Of a DNA stretch of 64,000 nucleotides, positions 44,654 to 57,270 are shown in pieces (position 1 is the first letter of the stretch; every line of letters starts with the position of its first letter). The stretch is from Nautilus pompilius (taxonomy: Eukaryota > Mollusca > Cephalopoda > Nautilida > Nautilidae). The translations under genes were made by a program, and so were the position numbers. The notes below the pieces were generated by a model that was given only the letters and a program-made list of their open reading frames with translations, made no database searches and was not told the origin of the DNA. The stretch covers positions 665,001 through 729,000 of the forward strand of contig JACATO010000306.1 of NCBI GenBank assembly GCA_018389105.1. The letters run 5' to 3'.

Positions 44654-46777
44654 TTTGATGTTTATGATCTTAGCAGATTATTTATGGTCACCATGATGTT
44701 TTATACGAAATTAAAAACATGCAGACTAACTAGTGATGAAGCTGCAATGCGTGACGTTTCTAAGGAAAAAGATTATTCGTCTACTTTCTTATATGTTAGA
44801 CGAAGCAATATTTTGATCTTTTTGTAAAAAAAATTTCGATTCCCGAGCTTAACCAGTGGGTTAGATGGCGAAATGATTCTCTGTGCCCATACCTGCTATG
44901 GTCGCAATGTCTTTACATGACGTCATCTTTGTGAAGATAGCGGTAAACTGAGCTTGTGCGGCGACGTTCTTCAATACCTTTTTTAGACTCACTTGAAATA
45001 AGAACTACCAGGTGAAAGGTATCAGGTGTGGGCAACAATGCAGTGCAAAAGCGCCAAGTCACAACAGAAAATGTAGGTGACAGATGAGGACGTCAAAGGG
45101 TAATAACATCTAAACACGAAACATCTCGTTATTGCAGCTGGAAGACGGGGGACTCTCTGTTGTCTGCTACTTTTGGTGATCCTAGAATACCATCATAAGC
45201 ACCAGCAGAGCTGTAAAGGAAAAGCTGACGGGGACATGTATGCTTCAGTAGTGGTGAGGTCACAGGACATGGGGTGATGCCAGTTAAAACACTGTTACCA
45301 GCAGATGTGAAAATTTAAAGAAAATTGCCACGAGATCTAAACCGGAAAGTTTGACCCGGTATAGGGTGGTATAAGCACCAATGACAGGACTAGAATCCAC
45401 ACCACTGAGGGTACTTCGAACGCCTTAAAACTGGCATTCTACAGGGCAGCACCATTCCGTAGCCACTCAATATGAGAGGACAACCAGCTCTACAAGATGA
45501 CAATACACTTCCATATACAGTGAAAGTCGTCACAGACTTCCAAGTGATGGAACAGAAATCTTTTCAAAGTTTATTCACATTTAGACTCTGATAAATTTTA
45601 ACAGTCTTTTTGATAAACGACTGGATTGTTTTTTTTTTAACCAGCAAATAGAATTTAAAACAACAGTTTACATTATATTTCTTGTCGCAGGGTTTAGTGT
45701 GTCTGATTATACATTTATTGGGAGAGAGAATGTCGACCATGTTCGGAAAACAAGCAAACAGCACTCAGTGTAAAGATGTAAGGAAAAATATTATTACAAA
45801 TCTTAGATCTGTAACTTATTTTTATGGCAAGAAATTTACGTAAATATGTACAGACTGTTGCTCACTTTAGGAATAATTCTGTCCAGAGGAAGAAACTTCA
45901 CAAGTTAAAGTGACGACTATAGTAGCTTTGTGCCGTCAGTAATGCCTATAGAAAAGAATCAACTTTCTCTTTAATCCATTCCTTCATAGAGGACCCATTT
46001 ATCATGAGTTTCGCAACCCTGCTTTTCAGCCCAGACTAATATGTCATGTATCGCGTGGATTGCTTCTTATTAGAACTTTCATTTGCTTTTCACCTCGTGT
46101 ACACACGTTCTAAACCTGCAGCTTTCAAAGTAGCAGCTTTTGTACTCTCTCTCATCAACAAAATGGTTGACGTTTCGGATGTTCTTCATACGTTAAGGCA
46201 ATTAGTAGGCCACTTTAAAAAAGAATGCCATCAATTTGCAAACCAAACACTGTTGCTTTAAACTGGAGAATTTCTATACTGATTATTACGGCTGAAATAA
46301 ATATGAGAAAAATATCCGTAGATGTAGCTAAATTGAGCAGAGCGCTATTGATAAATAAATTCTGCTTTAAAAAGAAAATCTATAGAAAAATTCGATTAGG
46401 ATGACCTCGGTTTTTATAGATTTTTATACAACAATAGTGCGTTGGGAAGCCGTGAACTATTCTTTATAACGAAAGTTATTAGGAAATGTTTCGTAAGAAT
46501 AACAACGAATAAATAAATAAATAAATTTTAGGCTGCTCCCAGTAGAAACAGAGATAGTTTACGCTCTTCATCTGTGTACACTGTCTAGATGTTGGCAGGA
46601 ATTGCATTCTTAATAAGGTAAGAGCTCATAATCTTTTGGTTCTTCCGTAGCCATCTTCGGACAGCCCACACTAATTTCACAGGTATGTCTCATCTAAAAA
46701 GCTACTCAGATTTAATATCGAAGAAGATCTAAATGGGCATTTAAAAAGAAAGAAAGAAAGAATTATTCAGCTTCAGG
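43507..46777. other. Gene-free stretch
   Basis: Contains (CT)n at 44619-44650 and a perfect TGACGTCA at 44918-44925. The segment 44900-45550 has intermediate GC and may be an old repeat, but I could not assign it. Confidence 0.35.
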
Positions 46778-46861
46778 AGAATGGCATTCTTCCCTTAGTG
46801 AAACGAAATTTTCGATGTTGGTTTGTTTTATTTCGTTTCACTAAGGAAAGAATGCCATTCT
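46778..46861. other. 84-nt near-perfect hairpin
   Basis: The left arm (46778-46809, beginning AGAATGGCATTCTTCCCTTA) and right arm (46830-46861, beginning ATTTCGTTTCACTAAGG) pair over 32 bases with one C-A mismatch (46792 against 46847). The loop is 20 bases. A TA microsatellite starts directly after the right arm. It could be a microRNA-like precursor, a siRNA-producing palindrome or a small MITE. Confidence 0.8.
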
Positions 46862-47308
46862 ATATATATATATATATATCGTGCGGATTTTCGGAACTGC
46901 CCAATCCGCAGATTACGCAAGGTAAGGTTAATTGCCCATTCCCGAGCCCTGCTTCGTTGAACATTCGCAGGAATTACGGCAATTTCTTTGCATAATCCGC
47001 GTTTGGGGCACACACGCCACTAAATTTCTTTAAAACTGTGGGTTTTCAAATTTCATAGCTGAAAAGAGAATTATAACTCGGCAGCCGAGAATATTTACAC
47101 TTTTTTCTCTAATGCAAACGTGAGAATCTGCTAAATTTTCTACTGACTTAACCTTTATAAAAATAACTACACTGAATAGTAGATTTATGATCTTTCTTTT
47201 TAAAATTTTGATTAGAAGTATTTAAAAATACTTAACGCGTTTAGTATTCAAACCGCTGCAAACGACAGAAATATATATCTTAAAACATCGAATGAACATT
47301 ATATCAAG
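46862..47308. other. Spacer with (TA)n
   Basis: A short TATATA run at 46861-46879, then unique sequence without a recognised gene. Confidence 0.4.
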
Positions 47309-47315
47309 TCTCTCT

Positions 47316-47390
<75 letters not shown>

Positions 47391-47625
47391 CTGGTATTAT
47401 CTGTGTCGTTCTCTCGCTCTTTGCCTTTCTTTTTCCTCCATACCTCCTTTTCTCTTTTCACTGTCTTTTCACTTTTTCTGTCTTTTTCTCTGATTTTATC
47501 TTTGTTCTCTTTCTTTGTCTTTTTTGTTTCCCTGAAAATGTTTCTCTTTTTGATTCTTTTTCTCTTTCTTCACACTCTATTTGTGTGTGTGTGTGTGTGT
47601 GGTGTGTGTGTGTGTGTGTGGTGTG

Positions 47626-47656
<31 letters not shown>

Positions 47657-48725
47657 TGTGTGTGAGTGTGCGTGTGTTTCTCTCTGTCTTTCTCGATCCT
47701 CTCTCTCTTTCAATCTATTTCTGTCTCTTTGACTTTTCTTAATCTCTTTTTCTTTTTCATTATCACTTTCTCTCAATCTTTTTTATTTATCTGTTTTTCT
47801 CTGTTCTTCCGTCTCTCTGTCTATCTCTAATATCCCCTCTCTCTTTGACTTCTTCCCTCAATCTTTCTGCCGTTTCCTTTCTTTGTTTTTAATTTTTTTG
47901 TGTCTTTTTTATTTGTCTTTTACTTTTCTCTATTTCATCCTTTTCCCGCTCTGTCTATCTCACTCTCTCTGTGTGTTCTGTTCTGTGCTCTCCTTTTTCT
48001 GGGTCTTTATCTGTCTTTCTCTCTATATGTAACATTTTATTTTTCTCTCCTTATATCTTTGTATTTTTCTCTATGTACCATTTTGTCCCTTTTTTTGGTG
48101 TTTTCTCCTTGCGTCTGTTTTCCTCTTTTTTCTATTTTTCATTCTATTTCTATTTCTTCTTACTGTGTGCCTTTATCTCTCTCTTTCTTTTATCTACCTA
48201 GTTGCTCTCTCTCTCTCTCTCTGTGTTTTTCTTTTTCTTTCTCCTTTCGTCTTCGTGTCTTTCACTGTTTTTTTCTCTCACACAGTTCTTTCTATCCTTT
48301 CTTTCTTCGTGTTTTTATTTTTTCTCTCTGTTTGTGTGTGTGTGTGTGTTCCACACTCCTTTTATGTTTCTCTCTGTGCATGTCTTTGTTTTATGTATTA
48401 TTATCTATATCTTTCTCTTGTCTTTCTCTCTCTATGACATTCTACTTCTTTGTCTATCTGTGTATCATTCACTTTGTATTTTTGTCACTCTTTTGTTCTG
48501 TCCCTTGCTTTCACTCTCTGGTGTCTTTTCTCTCTGCTCTATCTCTTTTTCTCTATCGCTATTTTTTCTGTCTCTGTCTCGTATTCTTTTTTTCTGCCTT
48601 TTTCTTTCTCTTAATTTCTTTCAATATCTATTTCTTTTCACTCTTTTTCTCTGTGTCAGTCTCTTTCTTTTTGTGTTTTGCAATTTAGGTTATTTGCTTT
48701 ATCACTCTCCCTTCCGTTCTTTGTC

Positions 48726-48762
<37 letters not shown>

Positions 48763-49653
48763 TTTCTTTCTTGGTTTTTTTCTTTTTCTGTCTTCTTTTC
48801 AAACTGTCAATGTTTTTTCTCTTACTGCGAATTGCTCTTTTTCTGTCAATTTTCCCTCTGTTCTCTGCCTTTCAGTCTCTGTCATTCTCTCTATTACACT
48901 CTGTCTCTCTCTTTGTGAATGTTTCTTTCTCTGCATCTCTCTGTTCTTTCTCTCTAACTTTCAAAGTGTTTTACCTTTGTGTTTTTCTTTTTTGTTTTGT
49001 ATGTCTTTCTTTCAGTTTTGTTGTCTTTGTCTATATCTTATTGTTTTTTCTCTTTCTGCCTTTCCTCATTCTGTCTCCTTTTCATTTTTCTGTATCTTTC
49101 TTTCTTTTTGTATTTCACTCTGCCTATTTTTCTTATTTTCCGCAACTTACTCTCTCTCGGTTTTTCTCTTTCTCACTCTCCGTTCTTTTCGCTAACTCTT
49201 ACCATTTTTCTCTGTCTCGTTACACTGTCTTCCTTCCCTACCCTTTCTTTTATTTTCATTCTAATTGTATTTTTATCTGTCTTTCTTTCTCTTTCTGTCA
49301 TTATTTGTCTGTCTGTCTATTTCTTTATCTTTTTCTATCTTTCACTTTGTTATTATATCTTATTGTCTCTTTCTCTCTGTTTTTTTCTCTCTCTATATTC
49401 TCTGTTTCTTTGTCTTTCTGTACCTTTCTTTCTACCTCTGTCTTCTCTCTCTCTCTCTCCGTTTTTCTCTCTGTCTTTATCACTGTCTTTCTTCCTGTAT
49501 GTTTCTAGTTCTCTGTCTTTCTCTTTTCTTTCTTTGTCTCTGACTTTAACTCTGTCTCTCTGTTCTGCCTTTGTCTCTTTCCATCTTTCTGTTTTATGAC
49601 ATAGTATCTTTCTCTTTTAATGTATTTTTCTTCTTTTTATTTTTATCTATCTT

Positions 49654-49691
<38 letters not shown>

Positions 49692-49905
49692 TCTCTCTCT
49701 TCTTCTTCTTCTATATCTCTATTGTATTTTTTCTCCTCTCCCTCTCTCTATCTCTGTCTCCTCACCTTTCTTCTCTCTTATTGTCTCTCTTGATCTCGGT
49801 CTTTCTCTCTTTCTCTGAATATTTATTTCTCTCTCCTGTCTCTATCTTTTTCTCTCACACCTTTTACTCTCTCTTTTTAACCATCTTTCTGTGATTCTAT
49901 GTCTT
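47309..49905 (+). repeat. 2.6-kb polypyrimidine tract
   Basis: Starts with ~78 bases of CT repeats and continues as an irregular mix of TTTCTCT, CTGTCT and TTTTTCT words with few purines, plus GT arrays. Overlapping frames of up to 262 codons on the plus strand are all F/S/L-rich and spurious. Confidence 0.93.
47582..47675. repeat. (GT)n array with GGTG interruptions
   Basis: TGTG repeats broken at several points by an extra G, inside the pyrimidine tract, an abrupt change from CT to GT composition. Confidence 0.93.
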
Positions 49906-49917
49906 TTTTCTGTCGAT

Positions 49918-50543
49918 GACGAACATAGAGAATTATGGAAGACAACGATAAAAGAATGAGAGAGAATAAGAGTTTGAGAAAAAGAAAATGAGAGATGAGA
50001 AGAATAACGTTGCAGCATGAGAGAATGAGGGTCAATGACAAACAACGAGATTAAGAGAATGTAATAGAATTTTTAAAAATGCGGGAGAATCATAAAGAAA
50101 TAGAATGTGAAACGAAAAGAATAAGGCAGAATGAGAGAGAAAAACAGAAAAGGAGAAAGAGATATAAAAGATAACAGAGAGTATAAGTCAGAATGAGGGA
50201 GAGAGAAATAGAGAAAAAGGAATGATTAATAAACAAAGAGAAAAAAAAAAGAAAATAGAGAAAGAAAATGAAACTGCTTCACAGAAATCGATAATGAAAT
50301 AGAGAAAAAATAAAATTAATGAGGCAAAAAGAAGAAAAAATGAAGTCGAAATTAAACAAATGAAACATTATTTGAGAGAGAGAGACCGAATGAGGGAATC
50401 AGAATAGAATGGACAGAAATTAAACAAAATGAGACAGAGAAAACAAGAACAAAAGATAGAGAAAGAATGGAATGAGAATGATGCAGAATAAGAAAAAAGA
50501 AAATTTTAAAATGCAGAGAGAGAGAGAGGGAGGGAGGGAGAGA

Positions 50544-50596
<53 letters not shown>

Positions 50597-50675
50597 GGAG
50601 GGAGGGAGAGAGATGGAGAGGTAGAGAGAGAGAGAGATGGAGAGGTAGAGAGGGAGGGAGAGAGAGAGAGAGAGC
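49918..50675 (+). repeat. 0.76-kb polypurine tract
   Basis: Directly after the pyrimidine tract the same strand becomes A/G-rich (AAGAATGAGAGAGAATAAGA and onward), ending in (GA)n with GGGA interruptions at 50513-50674. The switch point is near GTCGATGACGAAC (49911-49923). Confidence 0.93.
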
Positions 50676-53499
50676 ACATTCTAACGCGTGAGAGGTGTAA
50701 GTCAACCCCTCTCCTCATACGTTTAATCTTTCTAAACTTTGAGCAATGTATAATCCCATGCAAGAATAATCCCAACCTTTCATGGTATTCAGTTCCTTTT
50801 AGACGTATTTCTAATTGAAGATTTTTTAATAACTGCGAATGCCTTTGCAAAGGAAAATTTTATTAAACTTAAATAATAAAAGGTGCGTGTGTTTTTGTTT
50901 TTTATCTATTTTAATTACTATCAACTCGCCAGCAGCGCGCATAGGTTTTCCACCCCCACTCTTATTTTCGTTACAGAATTGGGTAAGGTACACGCTATTA
51001 ACTGAGAAATCGATATTGATTATTCTAAAGCACTTTTGTAACTTCAGTCCAACTTATCTAGGCTTTTTTTCTGAACCACAGCAACTGCTCCCATCACATC
51101 GCTCTAGTCATCTCATCTTAATATAAATATTAAAAGCCAATCAAACTGAAACAGATGTTACCCAAGTAACTGGATCTTATCATTAGAATTTCAAATTAAA
51201 TTTTTCATTGCAAAAAAAATCGAATAGAAATATCATTTATCCTAATAATCCGAAGGTTTTTGTTGTAGCTTAACCATTTGAAACCAAATTAACAATAGAG
51301 ACTGCCTACCAGTCACAAAGCACAGATCAATACAGAGCATTATTCAACATAAAAACTGAGTAGTTTCTTATTTATTTATTTCTCACTTAGTTGTATCAAA
51401 ATAAAAGCCACGCTGGCAGGGTAGTAAACCGAAACCGTACAGGTCGTCCAGTCAGATTACATGACGACGCCATCTTATTTTGCAGCTTATAAAGAACAGT
51501 GGCACAGTGGACGAAATCGTTTTGCTAGAATCAATGCAGTTTAAACAAGCGGAATAACTCGTAAATGCAACGGGGAAGGAGAAGTAAAGAATAAAGTAGG
51601 TAAAATTTTCAGTCGAACATTAACCCACTGCGCTCATTTGTTTAAAGAAAGATTAGGCATAAATAAACGTCTGTATTTTCTTTGCAAAAAAAAACAAAAG
51701 ACAATCTTCGTACAATCTCGGAATATTACGTTAAGCACACGATATTTTGGCAAGAAACAACTGTTCGTCTCGGATCCGTGCATCTGTGAATGTTATATAG
51801 GTTCTTTCTTGTTTAAAGTTAATACGTTACGTATGCTAGGACACCGAAAGCTTATTTAAGAATGATTGTACAGTATATGTATAAACTGCTTCACAACAAA
51901 GAAAAATTGGTTTAGCATTTTCAGCTCTCCGATTAATGTATAGAAGAAAAACCGAACTAAAATGTCAAATTTTATCTCGGAAGAGAGATTCTTTACCAAC
52001 TATTTCTCACTGATATTTGTAGTATGGTGAGAACGCCTTTGACAATATTCCGGTATCAGGAGAGTGGGATTAGCCTACAGGAAGAGATGATGACAAGAAA
52101 AGATTTTTTTCATACATTTTGCATGAACAGTTCTCTCTGATATCTTATGATGCACTGGCCAGCCACGTGGTTATCGTTTGATCGATTGTGGAAAATAATC
52201 GCTTCTCTGGCCACGTCTTTTTCTCTTAATGGAATTATCTTTTTATATAATAGTAAAATTCTCTCCGGTTTTGTCCCACAACTAAACAGAAAAGTGCAAG
52301 TAGGGTCTTTACTTTCCCGAGCATAATTTGAATTGAAAATGCATTTTGCACCACTCTGCATCTGCCGTCGTCTCGAACATTCGAACCCATGTGGGGGCAC
52401 ACATACAGAGTACGATTGGATAACTCAGCTCAGAGTGTCATTAAAGTGATTATTCTTATTAGTTGTACTAGTTTCATCATCAGTTGCTCTTGGTTAAATT
52501 TGCAAAGAATATTCAATTTCTGTACTGTTTTCTTGACAGCTATTTTGGAGTAGCTACTCTGACGTCGGCTCACCACGTGCTTGGCGAGTTCATTTGTAGT
52601 TTTTTTCACTTTTAGGTAAGTACAATATTTAGTAAGTTTTATTTTAACTAAAATATACTTGTGTGGTTTTCTTTGATTAGAAAATGCAGTTAGAAATTTA
52701 TGCTATTTTTTTTAAAATTAAAACGTTTATATTAATGAAGCTGCTGGGAAAATGGACAAAAATGATTTCCGTTAACGAAAACTAGCCGGAAACTAGAGAT
52801 TAGATATTGATTTTATTGAAGCAAAAACTTGAATGACAAAATTATAACAGAACCTTGCCAAAGATATGATATAGATTACGTTATTATCAACATGCTTCAA
52901 GGTATAGACAGTCTCTAGGCTTCAGTTTCATTATCAGGCGAAAGCACCTGTATTACTCCATCAACAGCTCAGATGTAAAAAGGAGACCTGTCGCTGATAG
53001 TAGAACTAAACGTTTACTGACAAAAACGTAAAACAAATAAATTAACCGACAGACACACGTTGTTATGAGAGCTATCAAGAATTGTCCATATTTTTTAAAA
53101 TTGTTAATTATCGCCATCATTTAAGTTGAATGACAATAAATAAATGAAATTTTAAAAAGTAGATAGAACTTTGAGTACCAACTCTTTTGATTAATGTATT
53201 TCTTTTCAAATTGTTTTTTTAATATCTTTGAAAAACAGTTTTTTGTGTATAAGAAACAATTTTTAGAAGTAAATTTTAAAAATTTCTTCTGTCTGACAGA
53301 ATGTGTTGAGTTAATTCACGACATCCACTCACAATTGCGCTTTTCTGACTTTGTCAGAAAACAGAACGAGCTCAATTTGCTGTGTCACAGGAAGTCTTCA
53401 GTTCAGCATATATTCCAAATCAGATCTCTTGTCCCAATCTCGGTTTTTCTAATTATGGCTACAAACAGGAAAAAAATCCCTTTGAACATTTTATAAATA
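50676..53499. other. Gene-free stretch with a possible promoter or first exon near 52.6 kb
   Basis: No domain-bearing frame. At 52560-52615 there are GACGTCGGCTC, CACGTG and a perfect donor CTTTTAG|GTAAGT. These could mark a non-coding first exon, but that is weak. Confidence 0.3.
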
Positions 53500-53600
53500 G
53501 AGCGGTCGGTGGCCTAGTGGTTAGACTACAATAATTGAGGCTCTGAATTCGATTCGCCTGGCCTCGTGATCTACCTTCCTTGGTGTGGTTTATTCTCGCT
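53500..53600 (+). mobile_element. tRNA-like SINE head
   Basis: TGGCCTAGTGG at 53510-53520 fits the Pol III A box exactly, and GAATTCGATTC at 53545-53555 is close to the B box. Spacing is short (about 25 bases) and no cloverleaf or acceptor stem forms, so this is a SINE head or tRNA pseudogene and not a tRNA gene. The body and tail were not delimited. Confidence 0.55.
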
Positions 53601-53896
53601 CTTATTTACCAGCTGGAGGCGCAAGTTTCCTTCGGGTCTCATCTCACATAAAAATGGAGAGATCTAGTAGGATTTTTCCTATGCAACAACGCGAGAGCTT
53701 TTGTGTGGCTTGGGTAGAGGCAACTGAGAGTCGGAACATCAAGGTAGTTAGTACCCGTTACTTTCTGTCACTTTTTAGTAACCACGTTTTATAAACCGAA
53801 GAGTTCTAGAAACAAGAGACCCGCTGAGGTTTTAAAAATGCAATTTATTTATATTCCATGATTTTCTCGTGCAAAAGCAAATAAATTACAAGCATC

Positions 53897-53943
53897 TGAC
53901 GTCATTCAAAAGTTAATAAATCCCTTTCCTGTGCGTGACGTCA
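53897..53943. promoter_or_regulatory. Pair of perfect CRE palindromes
   Basis: TGACGTCA at 53897-53904 and again at 53936-53943, start to start 39 bases. Known role of the motif: binding of CREB/ATF factors. No adjacent gene is recognised, so function is inference. Confidence 0.4.
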
Positions 53944-56245
53944 CACTAAACAGGCCAGCAGGGTCGGTGAAGGTTACTTTTTGTCTTATGTGTATTTTCA
54001 AATTTATTTTTTTTGCTTTTTTATTGATATTTATTTTTAAGCACCCATTAAATGATGACGCTTAAACTCCACTAGAAGACAGCGATCCACTTCAAATCTA
54101 GGAGCAGTTAGAAAGCGATAGAATTGATTTAAACGGTGTTTTTCAATATCCTTTTTCCCTTCCTGTAAACCTGCAGTGCGAGCTGTAGTCAGCTCGTGCT
54201 CACCACCTCTTTATGGTGTAAGGAGGGTGGGATGCCAAGCGGCTCGGTTCCGTTTATTATTACTTTTTTGAAGATAAAAGGGTTTCGTATAAACAAATGT
54301 TGTTATTGAATTCTGGCTACATCTCATCGGCTACTGCAGACGACGCAGTTCCGGTTTCGGGTGTGGTGGCTGGATGGGGTTAATTGCATCTTACAATGTT
54401 ACCTGTCTAGTAAAAAAAAGAGACGGACTTTGTGCAGATTTTAGCACGTTGCAGCAGAAGATAACATTTTCGTTATTTATAGTCCATAAAATCACCGAAA
54501 ATATGCCGATAATTTATTTAGACCTGAGAACGTGGTTATCAGTGTATAAAGAAGTAGATTGCTATTCGCTGGTGGAGCGATAACTGCCTATCAACCCCGA
54601 GATTCCATTCCGTAACGCGCTGGTAAATCTGTATGAAGTTTCTCACCTGTTTTAAACAAAAAAAAGATTTTTTTTCTTCTATTCTTTTTAATATATAAAC
54701 AAAACTAGACATCTTCGCAAGTTCCGGTAAGAAAATTTAGTCTTGTACGGTGGTGGTTATTTATACCCCGCATCCTAATGCTACATTTATGTCCCACTAC
54801 CGTCAAGCGTAGAGCACAAGTAGATTAAGGATGCTTCTGACATTTTTTTAAAATAACATTTTGATATTTATTAGTTATACTAGACCAGGCTGAAAATCCA
54901 TCTCCGTAATAGTATTTGGCCCACGGTTTTTAACGAAACTTTCTTGGTATTCTGTCAGATTCTATCAGCATCAGCTGCCTTAAAGTTCGAGATTAGACTA
55001 ACAGCATTAGTACCAGTCTTCAATTTCATCCTCTATACTGACGTCATCAGTTAATTTACCGTGACACAGAATGTTTACCTGTAGACAAAAGCCGTGACTA
55101 ATCAGTCAGTGGGTTAGGGTTAGACTACTCACGTACCGAGATATCTGCGTCAATGATATTTCAATACCCAATAGGTGGCAGCGAAAAGTGCAAATGACAA
55201 AAATTGTAATGACTAGAATATATTTTTTACCAAATTAACCTCAACAGCATCTATGAGAATTTATTTGTTGATAAAATTCTTACTATGGCAACTTGGCAAG
55301 ACATTTAAAAACATCTTTTGTGGGGTAAATGTGCAATGAAACTAAGGCAGAGTTTCGTACTATCCACGTTTATCTCAAACAGTTATCCGATTATCCCACA
55401 GCCATATTGCTTTTTTTTTCCTTCTTTTTTTCCAAACAAACAAACCGCTTTCAGTTAACAGTAAGAATGATTTCCTGTACAATTCTATAGACATAAATCT
55501 AATAAAGTTGCGTTTTGCTCTTGACTTCACCGACTTTTGATTTTCAGCTTTTGCTGAAGTTTCAAAATAATGATGTTCATCAAGACGTAAATTGATGTAA
55601 CATAAGTGATGCTTGGCTGCTGAAATATTTATATTATTATTTGCTTTGTTTGTTTATAAATTTCCAAACCTGACTTTTACATGGAGATTGTTCAGTGGTA
55701 AAAAGAAGACTTGTACATCCATATCGGAGTGTATAAAGGACTACAGATAACGACGCTTGCGCAAATTCTGTCGATATTGTCATGTTCAGATCTTTGGGGC
55801 TATATTTACGACATACTGTACTGTTGTGTGTGGTAGCCTTCAAGCATCAGGATTTTCGTGGTTTGTAGGCAAAAAATTTCTTTGCATTTAGAAGGTCTAC
55901 CCCGTAATTATATCTGGTGTAACATGTGACCTGCTTATCCGCAGTTACTTTCACCCAAAGCCAAGTTATTACATCATCTTTTTAATGGTGTCGTAACAGT
56001 TTAACGAAAAAAAGTGGCAACTTCATCTTTGATGTCTCTTACAGCCTACGTTGGGTGATGTCGCAATATCCAAATTATGTTGCCATGCGATATCTTCCCT
56101 TTAGAATGCTGGCTCGAGTGAAGCGGAATAACTCGAATTTAAACCACTCGGAGCTCGTCAACCGGATGTTGTTAACTTGAAATGGATTTAGATGTTCATC
56201 ACGTTTTTAAATAAATTACTAGAAATTATTTTAATAAAGTTCTGA
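53944..56245. other. Gene-free stretch
   Basis: Unique sequence with a further TGACGTCA at 55039-55046 and GGGTTAGGGTTAG at about 55112. No coding call. Confidence 0.35.
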
Positions 56246-56303
56246 TATTATTATTATTAATTATTATTATTATATTATTATTATTATTATTATATTATTA
56301 TTA

Positions 56304-56371
<68 letters not shown>
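56246..56371. repeat. (TTA)n microsatellite
   Basis: About 126 bases of ATT repeats with a few dropped bases. Confidence 0.96.
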
Positions 56372-56373
<2 letters not shown>

Positions 56374-57111
56374 CAGTTATAACGTCATCGTGAAATGTTC
56401 TTTTAGGCAAAAATGTCTGTCTAGGGCAATTTAACATATTTATCGTTTATTTATTTTTAAAGTAAACATCCATATTTTCGGTTTTGCATGTTTTTATTTC
56501 AGTCAGAACCTCCACTCGTCACATTATTCCCACTAATAATAAGCATCCATATTTTCAGTTTCTTTGTTTGGTTTCTAAAGACAACTTAGATTGGTGTTAG
56601 TTATTGTGATGCTCACGTGAGAGCTGAATCTTGCTGAGTAAAAACAGAAAAGGACCTCATCCGCGATTTATTACAAATAGTTCTGATTCTCTGCAAGTTT
56701 GTGGCTGTAGTCTGGAAATTAAAGTACGAGTTTTGTAGGAAATAGTAACCAGAAGATGTATAAAGAATTCTCTCAACCGTAACATAACATTTAAATAAAA
56801 ACTTTGCGCTTTATTTCTGAGTACTGCAATAACTTTCGGGTTTTGTTTATTCACTCTAATTCTGGGCTGGAATTAGCCCCGTATATTATTTTTGACAATA
56901 TACATAAAACTCCAATTATATCGTTTTTTTTTCTCTTTTACTCTGTAGAAGAAAGTCCTAAGTTAAATCAAATTTCTATACCTTCACTAGAACAATATTG
57001 TTTGAACCCTTTGTATGTCATCAGGAGTGCATTCCACCCCACTACCTCTAATTTACAGACTGAGTTAGTAGCCCTAAGTTGATACCATAAAGTACCTTTC
57101 TCATTAACATA

Positions 57112-57212
57112 ACCCTTTGTAACAACAAATTCGTATATCGCTACAACTTTGTGTTTTGTATTACGATTATTTAAAATAAATACACAGCCAGTTCAGCGTC
57201 GTGAATATTAAC
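57112..57212 (+). repeat. Dispersed repeat E copy 2
   Basis: CCCTTTGTAACAACAAATTC, GTATATCGCTACAACTT, TTTTGTATTACGATTATTT, AAATACACAGCC and GTTCAGCGTCGTGAATATT match 34392-34500 in order, with many substitutions. Confidence 0.5.
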
Positions 57213-57251
57213 TAATGCGTCTAGGCTAGGCCATAAGTAAATATCGACCCG

Positions 57252-57270
57252 GTTAGGGTTAGGGTTAAAA
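57252..57270 (+). repeat. Interstitial telomere-like run
   Basis: GGTTAGGGTTAGGGTTAAA, about three TTAGGG units. Confidence 0.8.

Noticed and set aside
47900-48918. Open frames of 262 and 238 codons on the plus strand
   Set aside because: They lie in the pyrimidine tract and encode only F, S, L, C and V in three overlapping frames. Composition explains them.
53500-53580. Possible functional tRNA gene
   Set aside because: A and B boxes are present, but the spacing is too short and no cloverleaf or acceptor stem pairs.
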